A DNA stretch of 64,000 nucleotides from Azospirillum oryzae (lineage in GTDB: Bacteria > Pseudomonadota > Alphaproteobacteria > Azospirillales > Azospirillaceae). The notes below the pieces were generated by a model. That model made no database searches, was not told the origin of the DNA, and worked only from the letters and a program-made list of their open reading frames with translations. The DNA lies in the NCBI RefSeq assembly GCF_900177515.1, contig NZ_FXAK01000001.1:298501-362500 (forward strand), in the 5' to 3' direction. Positions 1 to 5,885 of the stretch are shown piece after piece. How positions within the stretch are numbered: position 1 is the first letter of the stretch; the number at the start of each line of letters is the position of its first letter. Position numbers and translations under genes: made by a program.

Positions 1-4
1 TTCC

Positions 5-745
5 ATGAAAACCATCCTCATCACCGGCTGCTCGTCCGGCTTCGGCCTGGAAACGGCCCGTCATTTCCTCGACCGCGACTGGACGGTCATCGCCACCATG
101 CGCACCCCGCGCGAGGATGTACTGCCCCGCTCCGACCGGCTGCGCATCCTCCGCCTCGACGTCACCGATGCGGACAGCATCGGCCGGGCGGTGGAACAGG
201 CCGGGCCGGTCGATGTGCTGGTCAACAATGCCGGCATCGGCCTGCTGGGCGCGCTGGAAGGGGTGACGATGGACGGCGTGCGCGAGATCTTCGCGACCAA
301 CACCTTCGGCGCCATGGCGATGACGCAGGCGCTGCTGCCGCAATTCAGGGCGCGGAAGTCGGGCGTCATCGTCAACGTCACCTCCAGCGTGACGCTGAAG
401 CCGCTGCATCTGCTCTCGGTCTATACGGCGAGCAAGGCGGCGGTGAACGCCTTCACCGAATCGCTGGCTCTGGAACTGGAGCCGTTCAATATTCGGACGC
501 ATCTGGTCCTTCCCGGCCGGGCGCCCGACACCGCCTTCGGCGAGAATGCCCGGTCCCGCATGCGCGACGCCATTCCGGAGGCTTATGCGCCCCTGGCGCA
601 AAGCGTCTTCGCGGCATGGCAGCAGCCGGGTCCGGTCACCCACGCCGCCGATGTCGCGGAAACGGTGTGGCGCGCGGCGACCGATCCGTCCTGCCCGATG
701 CGCCTTGCCGCCGGTGCCGACGCGGTGGCGCTCGCATCGGCCTGA
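5..745 (+). CDS. SDR family NAD(P)-dependent oxidoreductase
   Basis: Classical short-chain dehydrogenase/reductase of 246 residues, a normal length for the family. A Rossmann cofactor motif TGCSSGFG lies near residues 7-14, NNAG near residue 73 and the catalytic YTASK (Tyr and Lys) near residue 140, preceded by a serine-rich strand VTSSV. The motif set supports a soluble NAD(P)H-dependent carbonyl/alcohol oxidoreductase, but the substrate cannot be read from the sequence. The gene converges with the LysR gene that follows (15 bases between stops). Only four bases of upstream sequence are visible, so its promoter and any operon partner lie outside the window. Confidence 0.9.
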   Translation: MKTILITGCSSGFGLETARHFLDRDWTVIATMRTPREDVLPRSDRLRILRLDVTDADSIGRAVEQAGPVDVLVNNAGIGLLGALEGVTMDGVREIFATNTFGAMAMTQALLPQFRARKSGVIVNVTSSVTLKPLHLLSVYTASKAAVNAFTESLALELEPFNIRTHLVLPGRAPDTAFGENARSRMRDAIPEAYAPLAQSVFAAWQQPGPVTHAADVAETVWRAATDPSCPMRLAAGADAVALASA

Positions 746-760
746 GGATCGCACTTTCGG

Positions 761-1663
761 TCAGCCGCTGCTCCGAAGTGCGTCCGCGACGGCGCGGACG
801 GCCGGAGACAGCGGCGCACCCGCTGCATAATAGAGGTGGAATCCGGGAAAACTCGGCGACCAGTCGGTCAAGACCCGCAGCAGTCGTCCATCTTCGATCA
901 TCGGCTGCACGACGCGGTCGATGCCATGCCACAGTCCGACGCCGCCGATCGCCGCATTCAGCATGAGGTCGGCGTCGTCCGTAACCAGCGTGCCGCCGAC
1001 GTCGAGCACCACCGTCTCGCCGTCGCGCTCGAACGTCCAGCGATAGAGCGCGCCGGCCGGGCCGCTGAGGCAGCCGATACAGCGGTGGCGCACCAGATCG
1101 GCGGGATGGAGCGGCGGCGGATGATCGGCGAAATAGCCGGGCGAGCCGACGACCGCGGCGGTGAACGGCTTGGTCAGCGCCACGGCCACCATGTCCTGCG
1201 CCACATCGTTGCCGTACTGGATACCAAGGTCGAACCCGTCTGTCAGGTCGCCCGGCCACTCCGCCGTACGCACATCCACCGTCACATGCGGACAGTCGCG
1301 GGCCAGCCGCCGGACCGCCGGCTCGACCAGCATCTGGATCGCCAGCCGCGGCGCCGCCAACCGAACAGTCCCGACCGGCGCACCCTCGGGTATACCGACC
1401 GCTGCCACGGCATCGTCCAGCCGCGCCAGCACCGGCCGCAAATCCTGCAGGAGCTTGGCGCCGGCTTCGGTCACCGTCACCGCCCGCGTGGTCCGGTTCA
1501 GCAGCCGCTGGCCGACCCGATCCTCGAAGGCGCGGACCGCGTGGCTCAGCGTCGACGGCGTCAGGCCCAGTTCCGCCGCCGCCCGGCGGAAACTGCAGGC
1601 TTCCGCCACCGCGACGAAGGCCCGCAGCTCCGCATATTCCCCCGGCTTCAGGCGTCTGCGCAT
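761..1663 (-). CDS. LysR family transcriptional regulator
   Basis: 300-residue LysR-type regulator with an N-terminal winged helix-turn-helix (about residues 10-70, with AAAELGLTPSTLSHAVRAFE as the recognition region) and a C-terminal periplasmic-binding-protein-like effector domain. It is transcribed divergently from the small cupin gene at 1768 with 104 bases between them, the usual layout for a LysR regulator and its target; it converges with the SDR gene. It most resembles the LysR subgroup that controls neighbouring oxidoreductases. The effector is unknown. Confidence 0.9.
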   Translation of the reverse strand: MRRRLKPGEYAELRAFVAVAEACSFRRAAAELGLTPSTLSHAVRAFEDRVGQRLLNRTTRAVTVTEAGAKLLQDLRPVLARLDDAVAAVGIPEGAPVGTVRLAAPRLAIQMLVEPAVRRLARDCPHVTVDVRTAEWPGDLTDGFDLGIQYGNDVAQDMVAVALTKPFTAAVVGSPGYFADHPPPLHPADLVRHRCIGCLSGPAGALYRWTFERDGETVVLDVGGTLVTDDADLMLNAAIGGVGLWHGIDRVVQPMIEDGRLLRVLTDWSPSFPGFHLYYAAGAPLSPAVRAVADALRSSG

Positions 1664-1767
1664 TGTTGAATGTCACCCACCATGCTGTTCAACCGCTGCC
1701 GCCTTATGCAGAAGCCCGGCCGATACTAGCTGAGGTGGATCGGACCCACCATTCCAAGGAGGCGTAG

Positions 1768-2133
1768 ATGACCGTCCGCAAATTCGCCCTGACAGACGTT
1801 TCGCTGGAGCGCACCCCCGGCCAGCAGGCCGACGTGTTCGTCGGCAACGCGATCGACCAGCGCCACGGCGCCCCGATCACCATCGGCTATGGCCGCTACG
1901 AGCCCAACCAGAGCATCGACGAGGATATTGCCGTCGACGACGTGATGGTGGTGCTGGAGGGGCGGGTCTCGGTCGCGTCCGATGCCGGCACGGTCACAGC
2001 CGGCCCCGGCGAGATCGTCCACATGCCAAAGGGCTCGTCCGTCACCATCCGCTCGCACGAGCAGGGCGCTCTGACCGCCTACGTCACCTATCCGCACTGG
2101 CAGGAGGCGCATCCCGACGCAAAACCGCGCTGA
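1768..2133 (+). CDS. Small cupin domain protein (EutQ-like)
   Basis: 121-residue single-domain cupin. The central beta-barrel carries a VVLEGRVSV strand and a GPGEIVHMPKGSSVTI segment typical of cupin motif 2 in EutQ/ethanolamine-type cupins. The classical HxH metal ligands of motif 1 are not evident, so metal binding is uncertain. A good ribosome site (aaggagg) precedes the ATG. It is divergent from the LysR gene and is the likely target of that regulator. Function beyond a small sugar- or amine-acid-binding cupin cannot be assigned. Confidence 0.8.
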   Translation: MTVRKFALTDVSLERTPGQQADVFVGNAIDQRHGAPITIGYGRYEPNQSIDEDIAVDDVMVVLEGRVSVASDAGTVTAGPGEIVHMPKGSSVTIRSHEQGALTAYVTYPHWQEAHPDAKPR

Positions 2134-2152
2134 TCGGGAAAAGGCGCAAGTT

Positions 2153-2195
2153 TGTGGTGCGGCTCACATCCCGGAATCCGAGGCTTGGGTAGGGT
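2153..2195 (+). promoter_or_regulatory. Predicted class II CRP-type promoter P1
   Basis: The palindrome TGTGGTGCGGCTCACA (2153-2168) fits the CRP consensus TGTGA-N6-TCACA with one change. It is followed 21 bases later by the -10-like hexamer TAGGGT (2190-2195), which places the centre of the palindrome about 41 bases before the expected transcription start, the class II activator position. The start codon of the repeat protein lies at 2249. The same arrangement occurs four more times in this locus. Confidence 0.75.
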
Positions 2196-2248
2196 CTGTC
2201 CATCGGCAACACGCCGCATCCCGCGGCCCCGAGACAGGAGACCAGATC

Positions 2249-2791
2249 ATGATCCGCACCTCCCTGCTGACCGGCTTCGCTTCGCTCGCCCTGTTCGCCG
2301 CCCCGGCGATGGCCCAGAACATCTCCGACATCTCCAACACCGCGGCCGGCATCGGCAACACCGCCAACCAGAGCGCGCTGGTCATGCAGAAGTCGAAGGG
2401 TCCCTTCGCCGGGCCGAACGTCGCCACCGTGTCGAACCTCGCCGCCGGCATCGGCAATACCGCCAACCAGGGCGCCTTCGTGAAACAGCGCAGCGGCGGC
2501 GTGTTCGGCGGCGGCTCGGCGGCGATCATCGGCAACACCGCCGCCGGCATCGGCAACAATGCCGGCCAGATGGCAACGGTGATGCAGCGCAGCGGCGGCC
2601 TGCTGAGCGGCGGCTCGGTCGCCAATGTCGGCAACACGGCGGCCGGCATCGGCAACACCGCCCTGCAGAACGGCACCGTGCTGCAGCGCTCCGGCGGGCT
2701 GCTCGGCCCCTTCAACCACAGCTCCATGCAGAACCTGTCGGCCGGTGTCGGCAACTTTGCCGGCCAGAGCGCCCTGGTCAAGCAGCGCTGA
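2249..2791 (+). CDS. Secreted curlin-like repeat protein, five repeats
   Basis: 180 residues: a Sec signal peptide (cleavage near AMA-Q, residue 22) and then five tandem repeats of about 32 residues with the core N-x-A-A-G-I-G-N-x-A-x-Q-x-A-x-V-x-Q (for example NTAAGIGNTANQSALVMQ), separated by Gly/Ser-rich linkers. The regularly spaced Asn, Gly and Gln resemble CsgA/HfaA curlin repeats, which stack as beta-turn-beta units in extracellular amyloid, although the first Gln of the classical repeat is replaced. I infer a major fibre subunit. It stands alone between promoter P1 and a terminator at 2829. A CsgG-like export protein is encoded at 13211. Confidence 0.75.
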   Translation: MIRTSLLTGFASLALFAAPAMAQNISDISNTAAGIGNTANQSALVMQKSKGPFAGPNVATVSNLAAGIGNTANQGAFVKQRSGGVFGGGSAAIIGNTAAGIGNNAGQMATVMQRSGGLLSGGSVANVGNTAAGIGNTALQNGTVLQRSGGLLGPFNHSSMQNLSAGVGNFAGQSALVKQR

Positions 2792-2828
2792 CCGCCACTC
2801 CTCCTTCCAGGCTTCCTCCCCAGACCTC

Positions 2829-2861
2829 GCTCCGGCCGGACCCCGGCCGGAGCATTCTTTT
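2829..2861 (+). terminator. Rho-independent terminator after the repeat protein gene
   Basis: Perfect 11-bp stem GCTCCGGCCGG / CCGGCCGGAGC with a 3-base loop (2829-2853), followed by a short T-rich tail (attctttt). It separates the first repeat protein from the next promoter. Confidence 0.75.
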
Positions 2862-2906
2862 GCCCGCATGGTGCCGCCGGAACCTTCCCGGAAAACGCCC
2901 GCCAAC

Positions 2907-2949
2907 TGTGGGTCAGCTCACAGAAGCAATCCCGGCGCTTCACTAAGCT
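2907..2949 (+). promoter_or_regulatory. Predicted class II CRP-type promoter P2
   Basis: Palindrome TGTGGGTCAGCTCACA (2907-2922) followed after 21 bases by the -10-like hexamer TAAGCT (2944-2949). The spacing is identical to P1. It precedes the three-gene unit beginning at 3016. Confidence 0.75.
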
Positions 2950-3015
2950 TTCTTCAAGAGAACATCGGGGCGCGGAAGCCCGAAGCCTCACCCTCCATCG
3001 AAGGAAACCCCCGCC

Positions 3016-3471
3016 ATGATCCGCAATTTCGCTCTCGGCGCTCTCGCCACCGCCCTGCTCGCCACCCCCGCCCTGGCGCAGCCCAAATCCGCCGCCGGTC
3101 CCGGCCTGCCCGCCATGATGGCCGTTCCCGGTCTGACCAGCACCAACGTCGCCAACGCCACCAATGTCGGCGCCGGCATCGGCAACTCGGCGCAGCAGCA
3201 GGGCGCCGTCTTCCAGGGCGGCGGCAGTGCGCCCATTCGCGGCGTCGGCCCGCTGGTCAGCACCAATGTCGGCACCGCCACCAACGTCGCCGCCGGCATC
3301 GGCAACAGTGCCGGACAGAGGCTGCTCGGCTTCCAGGGCAACGGCGTTCAAGTCGGGCTGAATTTCAGCGGCCGTGGACCTCTGGTCAGCACCAATGTCG
3401 GGGTCGGCACCAACGTCACCGCCGGCCTCGGCAACAGCGCCGGCCAATCGCTGACCGGCCTGCGCCGCTGA
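3016..3471 (+). CDS. Secreted curlin-like repeat protein, three repeats
   Basis: 151 residues: a signal peptide ending ALA-Q (about residue 22), a short linker and three repeats of the form STNV-x4-TNV-x-AG-I/L-GNSA-x-Q (for example STNVGTATNVAAGIGNSAGQ). The core GxGNxAxQ is shared with the five-repeat protein at 2249, so the two are paralogous building blocks, with an extra STNV strand per repeat here. Likely a second or minor fibre subunit exported through the CsgG-like protein. It is the first gene of a tight unit with 3507 and 3898 (gaps of 35 and 31 bases) behind promoter P2. Confidence 0.75.
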   Translation: MIRNFALGALATALLATPALAQPKSAAGPGLPAMMAVPGLTSTNVANATNVGAGIGNSAQQQGAVFQGGGSAPIRGVGPLVSTNVGTATNVAAGIGNSAGQRLLGFQGNGVQVGLNFSGRGPLVSTNVGVGTNVTAGLGNSAGQSLTGLRR

Positions 3472-3506
3472 TCCCCCATCCCCACCCCTCGCCCGGGAGG
3501 CCACCG

Positions 3507-3866
3507 ATGCCGAAGCTCCCGCCCAGACTCCCGACAATCCTGGCCATCGCTGCGCCCGTCCTGCTGTTCGCCGGTCTTTCGGCACCGGTGCAGGCCGGCT
3601 CCCTCGCCTGCCAGACGGTCAACGGCAAGACCGTCTGCATGCGGGGATCGGGAACGCTGAGCTGCGTGACGCTCGACGGCCTGACCCGCTGCTCCGCCAC
3701 GCCGTCCGACCCGCGGTCGGAGGTCGTTCCCGACGCGGAGACCCTTCTGCTCCCCCGCCCGGTCGCCCCCGACCTGCGCGGCCTCCTCGACCGCCGGGGC
3801 TTCCCCTTCGGCCATCAGGCCCGCTCCGTCGACCTGGATGACGACGACGACCCCGACATCGACTGA
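3507..3866 (+). CDS. Small secreted Cys-containing protein with acidic tail
   Basis: 119 residues, starting at the ATG preceded by a gggagg ribosome site. The N-terminus is a hydrophobic signal (IAAPVLLFAGLSAPVQAG). The mature part has four cysteines in two C-x(7-8)-C pairs (CQTVNGKTVC and CVTLDGLTRC), suggesting two small beta-hairpins locked by disulfides, and ends in an Asp run (DLDDDDDPDID). No family is recognised. Its position inside the curlin-like operon suggests an accessory, nucleation or chaperone role in the periplasm or on the surface; this is inference only. Confidence 0.65.
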   Translation: MPKLPPRLPTILAIAAPVLLFAGLSAPVQAGSLACQTVNGKTVCMRGSGTLSCVTLDGLTRCSATPSDPRSEVVPDAETLLLPRPVAPDLRGLLDRRGFPFGHQARSVDLDDDDDPDID

Positions 3867-3897
3867 ACCCCACCGCAACCGAACCGGAGACACCGCC

Positions 3898-4158
3898 ATG
3901 TCCCGTCTTTTGACCCTGTCGCTGGCGCTCGCCACCATCGCCGCGGCGCCGGCCTTCGCCGCGACGCCGACCCTGTCCTACACGCGGGCGGCCACGCTCG
4001 GCCCGCTGATCCTCCAACCGGCCCCCGGCATCCCGAAGCCGCCGCCCTGCCTGACCTGCGGCCGGACGACCCTGCCGGGGATCACGCCGGGTCCCACCTT
4101 CGGCGGCGACCGCGCCCTGAACCCGCAGCCTCTGCCACCGAAGGCGATCTTCCGCTGA
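3898..4158 (+). CDS. Small secreted protein, last gene of the curlin-like operon
   Basis: 86 residues with a clear signal peptide (LLTLSLALATIAAAPAFAA, cleavage near residue 20). The mature part is rich in Pro and Gly, has a C-x-x-C pair (PPCLTCG) and ends with the motif RALNPQPLPPK near the C-terminus, a short motif seen in small secreted proteins of unknown function. The start was chosen at the ATG after gaaccggaga, a good ribosome site. A terminator follows at 4177. Function unknown. Confidence 0.65.
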   Translation: MSRLLTLSLALATIAAAPAFAATPTLSYTRAATLGPLILQPAPGIPKPPPCLTCGRTTLPGITPGPTFGGDRALNPQPLPPKAIFR

Positions 4159-4176
4159 ATTCGAACCTTCATGTCC

Positions 4177-4207
4177 AAGGGCGACCGGCCAGCGCCGGCC
4201 GCCCTTT
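4177..4207 (+). terminator. Rho-independent terminator
   Basis: Stem of 12 paired bases with one A-C mismatch, left arm aagggcgaccggc (4177-4189), right arm gccggccgccctt, followed by TTTT. It closes the operon 3016-4158. Confidence 0.7.
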
Positions 4208-4360
4208 TCGTGTCCGCCCCGCGCACGGACGGCGCAGAAGCGCCAACGACGGCGTACCGCCTTTGACGGAGTAAGACGGCCCGGTTGCCGGCGTACCATT
4301 CCCTGGCTGGAGAAGCGGCCCGCGATTTCAGCCACGATGTCAGCCAGAAGGGTGGCGGCC

Positions 4361-5071
4361 ATGACTGCGATACGGATCAACTTCGACAAGGATCTCGTCC
4401 TCGCCGGGCATTTCCTGCTCAAGCATCTGGAGCGGGAGGAACGGCAGCGTCTGGCCAACAGCGCCCGGCTGTCCCACCACCCGCGCGGCGCCATGATCTT
4501 CCAGAAGGGCGATCCGGGCGACAGCATGATGGCGGTCATCCGCGGCCGGGTGAAGATCTGCTGCCATTCGATGGACGGCAAGGAGCTGGTGCTGAGCATC
4601 ATCAACAAGGGCGGCCTGTTCGGCGAGATCGCGCTGCTGGACGGCGAGCCGCGCACCGCCGACGCGGTTGCGCTGGAGGAGACCGACCTGCTGGTCCTCG
4701 ACCGGTCGCAACTGATGCCGGTGCTGACCGCAAGGCCGGATCTCGCCTTCCGCATCATCGGCGTGCTGTGCAAGCGGCTGCGCACGACCAGCGAGCATCT
4801 GGAGGACACGCTGTTCCTCGAAGCGTCCTCCCGCTTCGCCCGCGCGCTGAAACGGCTGGGCGATGCCTTCGGCAAGCCGGGACCGCAGGGGCTGCGGCTG
4901 GACATCAAGTTGTCGCAGCAGCAGCTCGGCTGCCTCGTCGGCGTCTCGCGGGAGAGCGTCAACAAGCTGCTGAACGAATGGCAGCGCGCCGGCGTGATCG
5001 AGATGGATGCCGGCCATATCGTCATCCGCGATAGCCGCGCGCTGGACGAGATCGGCGACTCCTGCGGCTGA
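4361..5071 (+). CDS. Crp/Fnr family transcriptional regulator
   Basis: 236 residues from the ATG at 4361, which has the better ribosome site (agaaggg); an in-frame ATG at 4337 would add eight residues. An N-terminal cyclic-nucleotide-binding jelly roll (about residues 15-135) contains the phosphate-binding cassette FGEIALLDGEPRTADA, with Glu and Arg-Thr as in cAMP-binding CRP; no Fnr-type cysteine cluster is present. The C-terminal winged helix has the recognition segment SQQQLGCLVGVSRESVNKLL. It lies in the middle of a locus containing five CRP-type promoters and an adenylate cyclase gene, so it is the prime candidate for the cAMP-dependent activator of the fibre genes. Confidence 0.9.
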   Translation: MTAIRINFDKDLVLAGHFLLKHLEREERQRLANSARLSHHPRGAMIFQKGDPGDSMMAVIRGRVKICCHSMDGKELVLSIINKGGLFGEIALLDGEPRTADAVALEETDLLVLDRSQLMPVLTARPDLAFRIIGVLCKRLRTTSEHLEDTLFLEASSRFARALKRLGDAFGKPGPQGLRLDIKLSQQQLGCLVGVSRESVNKLLNEWQRAGVIEMDAGHIVIRDSRALDEIGDSCG

Positions 5072-5092
5072 GACGCCCCATCGACGCTGTTC

Positions 5093-5135
5093 TGTGAGCC
5101 GCGCCACAGCGCCCGCATCGGCCTCCGCCTATTCT
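5093..5135 (+). promoter_or_regulatory. Predicted class II CRP-type promoter P3
   Basis: Palindrome TGTGAGCCGCGCCACA (5093-5108) and the -10 hexamer TATTCT (5130-5135), again exactly 21 bases apart. It precedes the secreted protein gene at 5172. Confidence 0.75.
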
Positions 5136-5171
5136 GCTCCCCACACCCGGCCGCCAGCCCCGAGGGAGCCC

Positions 5172-5876
5172 ATGACCATGTCGCCCCGTACAGCTTTTCT
5201 TCCCACGGTCGCCGCCCTGTTGCTGACCGCCGGGACGGCCGCAGCCCAGGTCACCGGCGGCATCGCCTTTCCACCCGGCCCGATCCCCGGCGCCGCGATG
5301 GCGCAGGCCTTCTCCCAGGCGCCGCGCCTGCCGGTGTCGGTGAACCCGACACCCCGCGGCGCGCCCCCCGGCGCGATGGTGACCAACCCGTCGGTCCGCC
5401 GGTCTTCCGTGAACCAGCAGGCGATCACCCGCATCCGCGGCGACGCCGGCTATCTCGCCGGCTTCAACAAGGGACAACCGCTGGCCGCCAGCCGCCAGCC
5501 GCCGGTGCAGCCCGACCCGGGCTTCACCTTCATCGACGCGCCCTTCATCGTGAACAACTTCAACAGCGCGCTGAACTTCGCCTTCGGCGACGGCAACATC
5601 AGCCAGCAGCAGCTCGGCGACGGCAGCGCCGGCCCGGTGGAGACCGCCGCCCCCGCCCCGCCTGCGCCCGAACCGGCCCCGGCGCCCGATCCGGCCGCCC
5701 AGCCCGCCGGCCCCTCGACGTTGGACCTGCTGATGCGCACGGCCGGGCCGCTGCCGCATCTGCCCACGGCGCTGGCCAATGGCGGTGTGCAGTTCAACAA
5801 CGTGAACACCGTGACCAACACCGCGGTCGGCACGCGCAACCGCGCGACGCAGACGACCGTCACCATCCAGCGCTGA
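5172..5876 (+). CDS. Secreted protein with single diverged curlin-like repeat at C-terminus
   Basis: 234 residues from the ATG after ggagcc. Signal peptide with cleavage near AAAQ (about residue 23). The middle contains NNFNSALNFAFGDGNISQQQ, then a Pro/Ala-rich linker (about residues 155-185), and the last 25 residues (NTAVGTRNRATQTTVTIQ) match the N-x-A-x-G-x-x-N-x-A-x-Q-x-x-V-x-x-Q pattern of the two repeat proteins once. That layout suggests an adaptor, nucleator (CsgB-like) or anchoring subunit that caps or seeds the fibre. Driven by P3; converges with the caspase-domain gene, 9 bases between stops. Confidence 0.65.
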   Translation: MTMSPRTAFLPTVAALLLTAGTAAAQVTGGIAFPPGPIPGAAMAQAFSQAPRLPVSVNPTPRGAPPGAMVTNPSVRRSSVNQQAITRIRGDAGYLAGFNKGQPLAASRQPPVQPDPGFTFIDAPFIVNNFNSALNFAFGDGNISQQQLGDGSAGPVETAAPAPPAPEPAPAPDPAAQPAGPSTLDLLMRTAGPLPHLPTALANGGVQFNNVNTVTNTAVGTRNRATQTTVTIQR

Positions 5877-5885
5877 GCAGGATCG

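Noticed and set aside
2300..3460. Regularly spaced repeats that might suggest a CRISPR array or satellite
   Set aside because: The repeats keep the reading frame and encode a conserved amino-acid pattern while the DNA varies at third positions, so they are protein repeats, not a DNA array.
2164..3585. Minus-strand frame of 473 residues across the repeat proteins
   Set aside because: It runs antisense through two signal-peptide genes, a terminator and a promoter; its repeats only mirror the repeats on the coding strand.
4337..4360. Earlier in-frame ATG for the Crp/Fnr regulator
   Set aside because: The ATG at 4361 has the stronger ribosome site and begins right at the conserved region; the eight extra residues add nothing family-like.
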